Source: Volutella citrinella
Taxonomy: Eukaryota > Ascomycota > Sordariomycetes > Hypocreales > Nectriaceae
Length of the DNA stretch: 64,000 bases
Direction: 5' to 3'
NCBI GenBank assembly: GCA_034401135.1
Contig: JAWZSP010000009.1
Coordinates: 930,001 to 994,000, forward strand
Shown: piece by piece, positions 11,829 to 23,325 of the stretch
Position numbering within the stretch: the first letter of the stretch is position 1
How the letters are laid out: each line of letters begins with the position of its first letter
Made by a program: the position numbers and the translations under genes
The notes under the pieces: model-generated
Databases searched by the model: none
What the model was told of the DNA's origin: nothing
The model's input: only the letters and a program-made list of their open reading frames with translations

Positions 11829-14800
11829 GATCTTCGAATAGATGTTGCTGAAAGCGCAGGGCTTCAGGCACGTCGAGATGTGGTTGTCAGGTTGTCCTGC
11901 AATGAGCTGCAGTGCGTCATCGTCTATTAATCGGACGTGGGATGCGAGCGCCAAGAAGCCACACCCGCCACATGCCGCCCCGCGGAGTTGTTCTTCAACG
12001 GTACCACCTGATAAGGTGCCCAGGGCTCACGTACCATGCCCAGGCAGGAGCGAGCATCGGTCTGGGACAAATCTCAGATCCAATGAAAAGCCATCACAAT
12101 GGCCATGAGACTGGTGGTGTAACGTGGAAATAATGGTAGCCTTCTTAATCCGTGAACTAATCAGAAATAGAAGATAATCAATGCGGCAAATGTATCAACA
12201 CTAAAGGCCGTGGTCATGGCAGGCTAGAGCTTAGGCAAAAGGCGGTGGCAGGCAACACACGACTCAGCAGCATGCCCCATGAAGCGCTCTCATTGTCAGT
12301 GTTAGGCTCAGTCGGACATGGCCTATCCAGCCAGCGAACTCGCAGGCAACGGACGTCCAGCGGGTGCAAAAAAGCCGCACCCCACGGAGAAGCGCGGATG
12401 CATCGGCGCACGGGATCGACTCTAGTCACGGCCGTCCCTGGTCCAAATCCCACTAGCACCCGCACCCAGACTTCTTCTGATACTGCTTTACGGAATTTTC
12501 GCTGCCTCACTGACTGTTATAACTCTGGGCATCTACCCAGCCAAGGGAGGTGTTTGCGGCAAGTCAATGTATTGCTCAGACGCCAAGGGTCGGTGCGCTT
12601 CGCCGAGGCCCAAGTCAAGCCCCAGAGCCGATCTAACATCCATGGCAGTCGAGCTCAGCGGTGGCCAGCCAGTGGGACCCGTCCTGTAATCCCGGCCTTG
12701 ACCGGGCCAAGCGATGCCGCGTGCTCCACTGTCGATGGAGAGTCTGCCTGCAGCGCTCTGGTGGATGTGGATATTGCTGCATCGAAGGGTCCTTGAGTCT
12801 GTCTCAAGACGGGCTCCATTGGCAGCTAGTAACGTACCCCATACTCGGCCGCTGTCGACCACGGCTTGGCTTTGCCCGCTTGCATTCACTGTTGCGTTCT
12901 GGAAGGCGCCGGCCAAGAGGACAACGACCTGCAACTTGAGGCATAGTTCAGCGGATGCGAGAAAGGCACGCGGTACCGACAGACCGCATCAGCATAACAT
13001 ATTTAGGGCAGTGAGGGCTGACCGGAGTCGGGGCTCAGAGAACCCATACATCAGTGACCGCGGAGAAGGACAGAGTGAGCACACAGCAAAAGACCACGAG
13101 TGCCAAGCGCATATTATTTGTTATTCACGCTGAATTGCTTTTCGGCGAGGCGCGCAGTTGGAAAACGGCCGTGGCCCTTGGCCTGGGCGACCGAAGCTGA
13201 GAGCCGACGAGGTATGAGGTCATGGGAGGCGGTTGTCGCGGAGGCCTGGGTCTGGGCACTAACACAGGTCCGGAAACAAGTCGGCAACTGGCTGAAGACG
13301 GGACAGAGGGCCCTGGAGAGATGACGTTTTCGTGCCCAGGGCGCCCCTGTGCATCAGAATATGGCAGGGTGCCCAAAAGGGTATTGCGCTACCATGGACG
13401 TGTTGTACATGATATCGCACGCAGTAAACTGCTAGCCCAAGCAGGGGCCCAGGCCTGGGCCAGAGAGGACCATCGTGGGACAAGGGATTGTGATTGCGAT
13501 GGGTTCAGGACGGATGGGGACCGCCTCGGATTCGCTCCAATGCGGCTGCTCTCACTGGCCAGCACGGCCCAAACCCCCAGCTTCTACGGAGGCTCGCGGC
13601 CATGACCTTGTCGCCGCTGCGAAGGGTCCCACTGCAGGCTGGGGCTGGTTTGAGACCTGGAAAGAACAAAGTCAATGAGGCACTTTGTTGCTGGAGACAA
13701 CGCCTGGGCTGTAGCGCTTGCAAGCGCTCCGACCACCAGTCGGCAGCCCCGGTAGTAGCGGTGTCAGTACATCGTGACGGTGTACAGACACCACGCTTTC
13801 GACTGGTTTGTTATTCACACTCGCTCACCACGATTCACCCAAGCAAGGCCAACCGCCGAGGTGCGAGATCGACCCGTGCAGGTGCTGACCAGAAAAAGAA
13901 ACAAGGCGTCAGCTTTCCCCCCGTCGACTGGCATGCTGCAATTTTCGCATGGCTCAGGGCCAATTGTTCCTGGAAGTGCACGGCGTGCCAGGACTGATAC
14001 AGGTACGACGGTGTCAATATTATGGTCAACACTGTGGGGCTTATCGGAACTGTGGGGCGCCATGGGATCGGATGGCGTACGTAGTCGGAACAGCAAAAAA
14101 AACACAGCTGCCGGGTCCAAGATGGCTGGTGCTGCATCATGTAAGTGCTCAGCAGCTCCAGAGGGCAAGAGGTCACGGCTCCAAAGTCCATACCATCAAT
14201 TGGTGGTGCGTACAGTATCTGCAAAGCAGCATCTGGGGTCGAACTGAGGCGAGCAGCAGGGTCAATGGCAAGCCCAATGGCTGTGGCAATTGTTATCTCA
14301 TCCCGCGCTACTCTGGTAGCACGACGTAATACGTACGAGACAGTGACAGTTCTCGAGACGAGTGATTAATATCCGAGCCCACGGCAATCAAATTGGGCAA
14401 CTCCCAGAAGCACCTACCTGCGTAGCGCTCTTCCGCTGCCGTTTGCGATTCCTCCAGGCCCCGCTTGCCAGCGCCCCTGCCGCAATCTCTTGCAGTGGCG
14501 GTCACTCATGGTCCTCCAGCTCCAGCTTCTTTGTAAACGCCGGCGCCTGGCTGGCTTGTCCCGCATCAGCAGCAGCCGTCACGGAGCAACAGCAGCCGGA
14601 GGGGCGGTGATTAGTGAGTGGCCCCCGCGGCACTGGGCTAGAACTGGAACAGCGTCCGGGGGGTGTTGGCTGGGGCGAGCGACCGAAATTCGCGCACAGG
14701 ATGGATGGCGACGGGCAAGGGCAGGACACGGGCAGGCTGCATTCAAGTAATATAGCGCATGGCACTGTACGCCAACACAGTGCGGAAGGTATAGGCCTTG

Positions 14801-16359
14801 TTGAGAGCAACAAGCAAACATCAGCGCCATCCATGCTGTAAACTTGCATGCATGGGGCCATGATGATGGGCGATGGAGCATTGGGGACTGCATCGGCACC
14901 ATTTCCCCACAATTGGCCGGTCAACTCACCGTCCAGTAGCCTTGTTGTTCCTCCTCCAGACAGCAGCACTACCTGACTGCCGTGATGCCGAATCGCAATC
15001 TTTGGGAGGGGGGGTGCCCAATCAACCACCATCACCATGTGTTAGAGACGATCAACAAGACGGATGATATGAGCGGGGCCTCCTCGGACAGCACAGTACC
15101 TAATAGGACCAGCACGGTGTGCGCCTCTACGAAAACTCCCGCGTTGCCAGGTGGAGATGAGGACCTGGACGGGCCGTTCAATTGAAACGAAGGATGGCAA
15201 AGTGCTGACATTCTTTCTGCGTACCGTTCAGTACCTGGCGGCCAGCACCAAAGGATGAGGTGAGTACTTAGCGGAGCGGTAACAGACTGGTAGTGCAGCC
15301 AACAGTTGGGTCAAGCGTGGGTGAGTGGTCAATGGCCAAGATGGTGTGCGCGGCTGAATTGTTTGGGTATGAGCGATTACTGGGCTCAATGGATGTGCCT
15401 GCCTGCCTTACTTTGCGGTATTACCAGGGCAGGCGTGGGTGCAGGAGAATCACGGGGCTTCTGGATCCCTGGCTTCGCGCGGCCTTGGCGATTGAATTGA
15501 GCAGGCAGATCAAAGTCAAAGCCCAGGCTACCCAACCCAGTCAGTCAGTCATTCATTACCTACTCTGAGCGTATAAGGCGGCCATGTCTTCACTGGGCTT
15601 GGCAGAGGGCGCGCGTGAGGCAGTGTCGAGCTCCCTTTGGTCTCGGTGCCATTGCGTGTCACGGCCGACCAACAAGAACGCACCCGAATCATGGTCCCTG
15701 GCCTGCGCCGGGAAGTACCTGATGGTGGCGGCAAGCCAAAGCAGCTAGAAGCACTCGACATGACACCTGCAGCAGGTCGTTGTCGGAAATCCCGCTCGCT
15801 GAAGACCTCTCAATTGAGAGAGGGCGACGTAGAGCACGGTACCAGCAACTGCTCCCACGCGACGAAGCAGAGTGCAGCACGCCGGCGACGGTACAGTGCA
15901 GTACATGCCGCCCATGTGTACTACCGAGTCCGGGTGGCTAGCGGGATGCCGTCACACCCCTGCCACCGACTGTCAATCCACGCCCCTCTGAAGCTTGAAA
16001 CCCCCTCCCCGGGCCCCGGCTCGCTCACACTGTTTGGAACTCTGGAGGGCACGGCCAGAAACAAGAGGTTGCTTGGACCTCGTCTTTCTCGTCTGGCTCT
16101 GGCGCCGGATCCTCCAGGCGGACCAAGCCAGACCAGGCCAGGCGTGGGCAGGGCCACACACGCTCTCGCACACCCCCAAGCTTTTTTTTTTCTCGCGCTC
16201 GCCTCCATGGGGGGCGTGACGCTTGGGGGGTCCACTTTTTGCGACCTTTGCCTGCTTGTCCCGTTGCGAAAGCTGATCAAACAAAAGCAGAGCCCAGCCC
16301 TCCCTCGCGGCCAGACACTTCTTGCCTCTGCTTCTCCATCACCCTCCACGCTTCCAAAG
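11829..16359. other. Gene-poor intergenic region
   Basis: About 4.5 kb with only short or low-complexity frames and no recognised domain. It should include the promoter of the transporter gene on the left and the upstream region of the small membrane protein gene on the right. I found no tRNA, transposon end or long repeat by eye; a non-coding RNA cannot be excluded. Confidence 0.45.
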
Positions 16360-16857
16360 GTAAGCCCATACTGCTGTCGTCCTCTCGCTCCCTTTCCCTG
16401 CTGCGTCTCTGGTCGACCCCGAAGGCCATTGGCGACATCGACCGACCTGGCAATCGCCCAATTGCCCTGGGCTGCCGGTTATTTCCCTCTGTCAGCCAAC
16501 TGCCGCTGCCACGAGCCCTGCAGTGGCTCCAAGCACTTCCCGGCACGGCACCTGCACCCCAGCGAGCGCCAGCACAGAGGCAGCAAGCACCGCCCAGAGC
16601 CCACGCCCAAGGCTCCCACCAAGCTCTTCGCCCCCAACACAGCCGCGTCTCCGTTCCTCGCCTGTCGTTCGCCATTGGCAATTGTAACGTCAACTACGGT
16701 CTCCTCGTACAATTCGCGCAGCCAATTGGCTTGGGATCGTGGCAATTCGGCCTCGCACGCTATTTTTTTTTTTCTTCCGCCCGGCCTCGTTGACTCGAAC
16801 TGCGTTGTTTGTGTTTTTCTCGAAACTTGCCGCTGACTCGCGCCTTTTTTCCTACAG
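16360..16857 (+). other. Probable intron in the 5' leader of the 62-residue protein gene
   Basis: A strong donor (AAAG/GTAAGC) at 16360 and a strong acceptor (T-rich tract, CCTACAG) ending at 16857 bracket 498 nt immediately before the start codon at 16878. The interval contains T runs and C/T-rich sequence. Splicing would leave a compact leader. Inferred from splice-site quality only; transcript data would decide. Confidence 0.45.
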
Positions 16858-16877
16858 CAATCTCCACTCTCGACACA

Positions 16878-17134
16878 ATGGCCGCCATCAAGTCCCTCAT
16901 CACCCGCGACAATGTCGCCGCTCAGCTGATGAAGCGCAACTGGGCCAACGACAACCCCGGCCCCATGGCTGTGTTCGTCATTGTCGGCGCTGGTAAGCCC
17001 AATCCCTGGTTACAATCCCCCGTTGCAGGTCCCGTGTCTTGCTGACACCAGCTCTTCCAGTTGCCATCTTCCTGGTCTTCCTGTACATCCACAAGTCCGT
17101 GGCCAAGCGCAACGCCAACAAGCCCCAGATCTAA
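16878..17134 (+). CDS. Small single-span membrane protein, 62 residues, function unknown
   Basis: Two exons at 16878-16992 and 17061-17134, with a 68-nt GT...AG intron in phase 1, encode 62 residues. The N-terminal 30 residues are polar (IKSLITRDNVAAQLMKRNW, then NDNPGP). One hydrophobic span follows at about 30-48 (MAVFVIVGAVAIFLVFLYI), then a basic tail (HKSVAKRNANKPQI). The Lys/Arg-rich end after the span suggests a single-pass protein with a cytosolic C-terminus. Each exon alone is too small to be noticed; the frame only closes after splicing. The start has a good fungal context (CACAATGGC). I do not recognise a characterised family. It does not match my picture of Ysy6/RAMP4. Codon use is strongly C-ending, which in fungi often goes with high expression. 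Confidence 0.75.
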
Positions 17135-17797
17135 ATGGCTCTGCCGTGAGGAGAGGGGGAGAAAGTAGGGAGGGTGACCCCTGGGCCGCAGCCAGTGAAA
17201 TGAAGGCCACTTGAGCCGGCTGTGTGTCCCATTGGGTTGGGTGTGAAGTGGTGTTATGACATGACACCTGTTTCCACGACGCGCCGGGTGACCGACTGTG
17301 GGCCCCAGATTCCAGTCCAGTCTCATGGCGACGGTGTCACCACGCAGTTCTCCCCACGCTGGGGGGCGCTTGCTGAGGCACGCTCTGTACATACCGATCT
17401 AGTGCGCATCATGGCGCTGGACGGCGGGTTCTCGTCGACGTGTTCCGTGGTCAGGTGTCTGTATTTATATTTCTAATACTACTGATACCTACCTGTTTGA
17501 AGCAAGTTAAATCTACATCTCTGGGCCTTCCGCCATGTGACTGAACCATTCCATGTTTGATGACTGTGGGAAGCCAATCCGTTGGCTGACGCGCGCATGC
17601 TAGCTGACTCGACATAGATGTCCTGCCCTTGGGGATCATTATAATCCATACTGAGTCTGTATTACGGACCAGTCACCCGCCATACGCTCAAATGGGACAC
17701 GCAATTAAAGCTTTAGGTATTATCTGTGATGTCTATGTAGGATACGTTACACAACGCCGACCCTTGCCGCCGACGAAACTCACTCCGTGCCAGAGCA
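17135..17797. other. Convergent intergenic region
   Basis: It contains the 3' ends of the small membrane protein gene (+) and the lipase gene (-). No further gene is seen. Confidence 0.5.
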
Positions 17798-18946
17798 TTA
17801 CAGTCCCTCCTTGGCCAGCATATCCGCAATGTCAAGATAAAAGGCAATGGCGTTGAAGGACTTCTTCATCCCCATCAACTCCCGCACCGACCAACCCAGG
17901 CGGTTCGACCAGTTGATGAGGTCCAGGTGGCTGACGCCAAGCAGCGTGCCCTTGTATGTACCCCACCGGCTGCTGTCGACGCTCACCAGCCCGTCGTTGG
18001 GCCCCTCTGCCTCGTCCACCACGGCGTACGGGTGCCGGAACGGGCTCAGCAGCGGCGGCCTGCGCACGGCGGCCCCGTAGGAAAAGTAGCGCACGTCCGG
18101 GTCGTCGGGCGTCGCCGGGTTGAACTCGTCGCGCATGTAGGCCCGCGTCAGCTGGGTAAAGGCGGCGGTCCCGAGCCCCGCGCGCTCGAGGGCGCCGTAC
18201 AGCCGCGGCAGGTGGACGGGCATGGCGCGGCGCTCGTCGAGCATGTAGTCGGCAAAGGCGCTGCCGCGGTGCGGGCTGGCGACGGTGACGAGCGAGGCGA
18301 CTCGCGTGCGGCCGGGCAGGTGCGCGAGCATGTGGCGCGCATCGAGGCCGCCCATGCTGTGGGCGATGATGTTGACCGTCGGCGACGTCGACGTCGACGT
18401 CGATGGCTTGGCGGCATCGAGGGCGGCTCGGAGCGCCGCCGCGCGGTCGGCGATGGACCCGGACGGAGGGACCGTGGGCGTGATGACGGTGGCGCCCTGT
18501 GCGGTGAGGGCCTGCTTGATGCCGTGCCAGTACTGGACGGTGGGGAGGTAGTCGGTGAGCCGCAGCTCAGCGAAGCCGAACAGGCCGTGGGCCAGGACGA
18601 TGGGATGTCGTGGTGCGTCTGTGAGCCCATTGGCAAGGGCCGGCAGTTAGCGAGATGTGGTTCCCTGGTCGCCGAGCAAGTGACGTCGCCTTGGTTGGAG
18701 GGAAGGGGGGTTTCGCTTGTTCGTGCACGCACCGTAGCTCTCGCGAATCGTCGCAAAGTCGTCAGATATCTCGCGACCCAGAGCACGAAGCCGGGGGTCG
18801 TGCTCGCCACGCAGCGGCCGAGCTGTGCCGAAGTCGCGCGACGGAGGGCATTTTCGTAGTCGCGGGTGGAATTGAGCGCCGCGACGAGCGGCCAGACGTG
18901 TGGCAGCGGTCACAATGGGTTTACCTGACGGGGTCCATTGACTCAT
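17798..18946 (-). CDS. Alpha/beta-hydrolase lipase (triacylglycerol lipase type)
   Basis: Exons 18946-18733 and 18618-17798 with a 114-nt intron encode 344 residues. The second exon opens with HPIVLAHGLFGFAELRL, the oxyanion-hole region of lipases that act on hidden ester substrates. The nucleophile elbow is AHSMGG with Ser159, and the likely acid and base are Asp280 (PNDGLVSVDS) and His302 (GVSHLDLINW). The strand-helix order fits the family. The N-terminal 70 residues are basic and contain no clear secretion signal; a mitochondrial or cytosolic location is possible. The intron falls just before the HG motif, so an unspliced model would miss the oxyanion hole. A short STSTSTS stretch from a GACGTC tandem repeat precedes the catalytic strand. 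The substrate cannot be deduced. Confidence 0.88.
18383..18403. repeat. GACGTC microsatellite inside the lipase gene
   Basis: Three and a half perfect copies of a 6-bp unit, encoding alternating Ser and Thr between the hydrolase helix and the catalytic strand. Copy number changes would stay in frame. Confidence 0.8.
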
Positions 18947-19449
18947 TGCTTTGCGCGTTTCGGCGAGGGTGCTTTGCGTTGGTGAAAAGGGACGGCCGGA
19001 GCGGATGTGTTGATGCGTCTTCCGTGGGGAATGACGTCAGTGGTCAGAAATGTGAAGCCACGCTCAAAGTCTAGGGTATCCCAGCCATTCATTCCTCAAT
19101 TCACCATCACAAAACCGTTTATTAGCAGCATAGCTTGTAGTATTTTCTTTAAATTATTCCGTAACTTCATGGCAAATTTACTATATAATATTGTAGGAGT
19201 CACGGAGTTGTGTACTAGCCCCCATCATCAGTTCGTTTGCAAGTTTGACTCGGTAAATCAATTGGAAAAGACGAGCAAAGGCTCGTTCTCGTGTTCAGAT
19301 AGAGTGGTCGTCCACTCGATGAGTAAGGATATTTAATAATGTGTATGATCGATTAGCTTTTCTATGGACACTCTCCCTTCCATTGTCCACACCTAACTCC
19401 ATTGATTGACCCATCGTTATCATTATGCGTGTGTCCGATCATTTCCAGT
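18947..19449. other. Intergenic region, lipase promoter and arrestin 3' end
   Basis: Noticeably A/T-rich between about 19080 and 19350. It holds the upstream region of the lipase gene and the 3' untranslated end of the arrestin gene. No gene is supported. Confidence 0.5.
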
Positions 19450-21036
19450 TCAACTCTTCTCTGGCGGCATCGAACTAGGAGCGTTCTCGTTTGTGACACC
19501 ACTGTAAGCAGGCCTTGGCCGCATTCCATCGAACGGACCCGAGAGGTTCTCCGCCACCGCTTCGTCATAGCTGGGTGGTGCATCGTCGTAGGGCGGAGCT
19601 TGGCCAGGAGCCAACTGAGGCGGATAGAGAGGATCGCTGACAGGCTGAGGAACAGGCTGCTGCGTCGACGGACTGGGCTGAGGGTTTCTAGGCGGGAGTC
19701 GTGGAGGCCGGCTGTCAAAGGTGGCCTGTCCGGGGCGGTTCGTCCTGGCTGCTTCGACGAGCTCTGGTGGCGGAGAGATTCCGGAATAGACCTCAACGCG
19801 GGCAAAGTGCAGGGGAAGGGTGATAATTTGAGGTACTCGCTCCTTGGACGTCTTCTGGGGCGGCTTTCCCCAGGATACGCTCAGCTTGAGCTCAATCTCG
19901 TACCGCCGGGCGAGGTTGCAGGTGTTGAAGGAGGGTGCAACGGTGTTGGGAAGGGGGTTGTTGATCCAGATGGCATCGGGTATCACGTTTTCCTGCCCAA
20001 CTGGATCCTCGGCCTTGACGATTGGCAGACAGAGATTATCGTTGGATGCTACAACCCAGCGGTTGTACTTCTGGTTGACCAAGCCCTGGGCCCGGACATC
20101 TGTATATCCGATGAGGTCCATCTGGAAAGAAAGCAAATACACATCACCGGGACTATCGACGAGCTTTTTGGCCAGAAGCCGGAGCGGGATCGGCTTGTTG
20201 CAGGTAAGAATGGGCGGGTGGGGTAGCCGGGCGGAGACCTCTACGGATGGAGGCACCTCGGGGGTCGGGGCCGCGGTGGAGTCCGACCCGGAGTCTTTGC
20301 TGAAGAGGCCTGTCCGTTTCCTCTCCAGTGGAGCTGGGCGTGGCTTGAATGTGAATGGCCGCCTCGCGAATGCCTCCTGGCTGGTCTTTGGAGGCCGAGG
20401 AGGCTCGATGGGCAGGAACTTGAGGCCAACCTGATAGCGCCAGTTCTCCTTGAGGAAGCCGGGTCGCTGGATGGTGACCTTTAGGTAGTACCGGATCTCA
20501 GCCTCCCTGGGGTAGCCCGTCAAGGACGGTGGCAGGGTCTTGGTAGTATGGCGGAGAAAGAGCTGCTTGGAGCCGTCCATGACCCTCACTCCACCCATGC
20601 CGAACAAGCCTCCTCCACCGAAGCCTCCTGCGTTGGCCACCCCGCCGATCTGAGACATGGCCATGGGGTCGCTGCAGGCGTTGTTGATGGGGAGCTTGAA
20701 CTTGAAGGGAAACACATGCTGGCCGGGTTGAAGTGGGTGAGCTCCATAGGGGCTGGAGGAGCTGGCGTAGTACTCATCCGGGAAGACTTGCTGTAGCTTA
20801 TACAGGATCTTGTGGTTCTCACTCTCGATAGTACCGGGAGGACGCTGTGGGCCAGCCCTTAGGTCCTGCTCATAGGTGTTTGGGACCTGCAGGGCGGTGA
20901 CGGACTCTCCCTCGAGCTTGACGACGATGCTGCCGATTTGCTCGGGACGGTTCAGGCCCAGGATGATGCGGCCCTGGATGAGATCGAGGTTGGTGTAGAA
21001 CTCGGGCTGGTTGTCGAGGGCGATGCGGACCGACAT
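19450..21036 (-). CDS. Alpha-arrestin (ART family) ubiquitin-ligase adaptor
   Basis: A single exon of 528 residues with ATG at 21036. The N-terminal arrestin fold starts at once (MSVRIALDNQPEFYTNLDL, then GRIILGL and IGSIVVKLEGES) and includes PGQHVFPFKFKLP. The C-terminal arrestin fold follows a Pro/Ser-rich linker near residue 280 (VEVSARLPHPPI ... ITLPLHFARVEVY). The proline-rich tail holds PPSY at 487-490 (a PPxY motif for the WW domains of Rsp5/Nedd4 ligases) and a nearby APPYDD. Proteins of this family recruit the ligase to plasma-membrane transporters and receptors and trigger endocytosis. A glycine-rich insertion (GGFGGGGLFGMGG) sits in the first arrestin fold. Cargo is unknown; PalF-type pH signalling is a less likely alternative. 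Confidence 0.88.
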   Translation of the reverse strand: MSVRIALDNQPEFYTNLDLIQGRIILGLNRPEQIGSIVVKLEGESVTALQVPNTYEQDLRAGPQRPPGTIESENHKILYKLQQVFPDEYYASSSSPYGAHPLQPGQHVFPFKFKLPINNACSDPMAMSQIGGVANAGGFGGGGLFGMGGVRVMDGSKQLFLRHTTKTLPPSLTGYPREAEIRYYLKVTIQRPGFLKENWRYQVGLKFLPIEPPRPPKTSQEAFARRPFTFKPRPAPLERKRTGLFSKDSGSDSTAAPTPEVPPSVEVSARLPHPPILTCNKPIPLRLLAKKLVDSPGDVYLLSFQMDLIGYTDVRAQGLVNQKYNRWVVASNDNLCLPIVKAEDPVGQENVIPDAIWINNPLPNTVAPSFNTCNLARRYEIELKLSVSWGKPPQKTSKERVPQIITLPLHFARVEVYSGISPPPELVEAARTNRPGQATFDSRPPRLPPRNPQPSPSTQQPVPQPVSDPLYPPQLAPGQAPPYDDAPPSYDEAVAENLSGPFDGMRPRPAYSGVTNENAPSSMPPEKS

Positions 21037-23288
21037 GCTGGGCTACGGCGCAGTGGACCGGACTGCGGACTTGCAGTCGCCGGGCCGGGCAGGCTGTTTG
21101 CGAGAGGCGGCGATGGGACGAGATGCAATTTGGCCTGGGATCCCCTCCAGACGAGGTGCGGCAAATAGCGGTGGGCCGCGACGAATATGTGTTGGCGGAA
21201 GTGGATTCTGAGCATGCGACGGCTTTTATCAGGGGCCGATCTGTCCGGTTGCGATCCAGGCCTCCCGTGTTGGGCACTCGTGAGCACTCCGCCGCCCTGG
21301 TATACGCGTTTTCGCGATGCTTCTCTGACGATGAGGCCAGGCGTTGCGTCACCCTTTGTGTGCTCCGCCCCAAACGCGGCTGGGCGGGTGGTGCGGTGTA
21401 GCGGGGGAGGCTTAGGGGCGTCATTGCCGCTGCTGGGGGGGTTGACAAGTGTGGCTAGTGCAATCGAGGGCGGGCTAAGCGCTGTCAAGCTGTTTATTGG
21501 GTGTGGCGTAATTCGTCGCTTGGCGTTGGGGGTTTGATTGCTGACGGAGAGGCAGACTTGACGAACACAGAAGTCCCAGTTATTCCCGTCGTCACCACTG
21601 CTGATGGTGGCGCTGGGAAAGCGGCTCATAGTGTGCCACTTCGCTTTTGGGGCCACCTATTTTGGCTCTCAACACCCCGAGGATTCCGAAGCAAGGAATG
21701 CAATGCATTCGCCGGGACGTCCCCCACCTACATCCAGCTGCAGCAAGCCCTGTCACCCCTGTTGAAGGGTTGGGTGACATGGGTGAGATAAAGTCATTGT
21801 TGCCCACGAAATGGTGATTGTAGCCTTGGCCGACATTGTGATGATATCCGTCCCAGCAATGGTTACTGGATTATCTACATACACAACACCGTCATTGGTG
21901 GCACTGATCCGAGGCATCCGGCACCAATCAATCCATCTCGTCCGCTGGGCATACCGTTCTCTGTCGTCCAGGCCAGCTTATTGAGGTGGCAAATCATCAA
22001 AACCTGCTTCAAAGGCAGCGGGTTTGGCGGTCGCTTCCAAATGATAGCCCAATACCTTCAATAAGGATTGGTGATGCCTTTGCTAGACCGAGCCTGAGGA
22101 TGATACTGTTGCTGATATCCGGTGCTATATCTCAGCCACTTCTGTCAGAAGCGAGCACCGTTGTCACCGTCACCATCTCCAGTGTGCCACGGCCGAATAA
22201 CCTGAGTCGCAGTGTCATAAAAAGCCCACATCAAAGCTTCACTCTGTGGCCTCGGAATCCGAACTTGGCTGTGTCGTGACCCAAGGCGGCGAAAATTCCA
22301 CCCACAGTCCGTCGTGCACTTCTGGCGCTGATAATTCGTTATGGGTGAGTTGAAGTCCAAAAGAGGCGGCCTTTGGCTCGTGATATTGCCACGCAACCCA
22401 TCGGTTCACAAGCAGCATGCAGGAGATGAAATGCGGCATCCCGTCAGTAATTGGAGACAGGATACTAGCCAAAATTATTGGGTTGGTAAAGATAAAGAAT
22501 CTTGTTGCTTTCTCGGGTTTATACCTCGGGAGAGGCGAAGAAAATGTGTCTACTGCGTAGATCGGAGTATCGAGACGGCCGAGGCCCTGGATGCGACCGC
22601 CGCGGAGGTTACCAATGACTATTGCTATATTTAGGAGCATGACTATGTGAGAGCAAAAGAACTCGATTGGAATTTGAGAGGAGGCGGATATGGTCACGGC
22701 TTGACGCGGGAGCTCTCTCGTTTTATTCATAGACCGAGGCTCTGAAGTCGGAAACCTGACACTTTGTGATACGGTTTATGGAGACAAGGCGATGAACCTG
22801 TCCGTCCTTGCAAAGAAAATGGGGATTGTGTGACTAACATTCGGAATTGAGGATGCTACTTTAGTAGTTAGTAAGATGTGTTCCATGTCCAATTATCAAA
22901 AAATACCGAATCATCTTCGGCCACTCCTTGTCGTCTCCAAGTCTAGTCCTTATAATGGAAATATCAATATTGATTCTCCTTAAATTTTCAAGCATCGAAG
23001 AGACTTGAAAGAACTGCATCAAGCTATCTTTTGTGCTTTAGAACTATAGATCCCCGTCCAGTACCAGGGCAGTTGGCTGCCTAGGTTGGGTGCCTCATGG
23101 TTGAACACTTGTTTCAATTGACAAATCAGGGCCACGATTTTCGCTGTGCACTTCTAGGCTTTATAGGCATACAGATTGTAAAATTGTCTCTCAGATTATA
23201 TTACACAATGTGTCATCTCAGCTATCCAATCCCCCCTAAATCAATACCATTGTCACTACCATACCAGCCTTGGTTCTAGTGGTGTGTA

Positions 23289-23325
23289 TGTACGTAGAAC
23301 AAGTACGTAGAACAAGTACGTACAA
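23289..23325. repeat. 13-bp tandem repeat
   Basis: The unit GTACGTAGAACAA occurs twice in a row, followed by a third, partial copy (GTACGTACAA). Each unit carries the palindrome GTACGTAC or a close variant. Confidence 0.75.

Noticed and set aside
15637..16836. Plus-strand frame of nearly 400 residues before the small membrane protein gene
   Set aside because: Composition is low-complexity, there is no domain, and it overlaps a probable leader intron with strong splice sites.
22239..22730. Minus-strand frame of 163 residues with hydrophobic patches and an ATG
   Set aside because: No family motif, no joinable flanking exons, and it lies in an A/T-rich stretch where hydrophobic codons arise by chance. 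RNA evidence would be needed.
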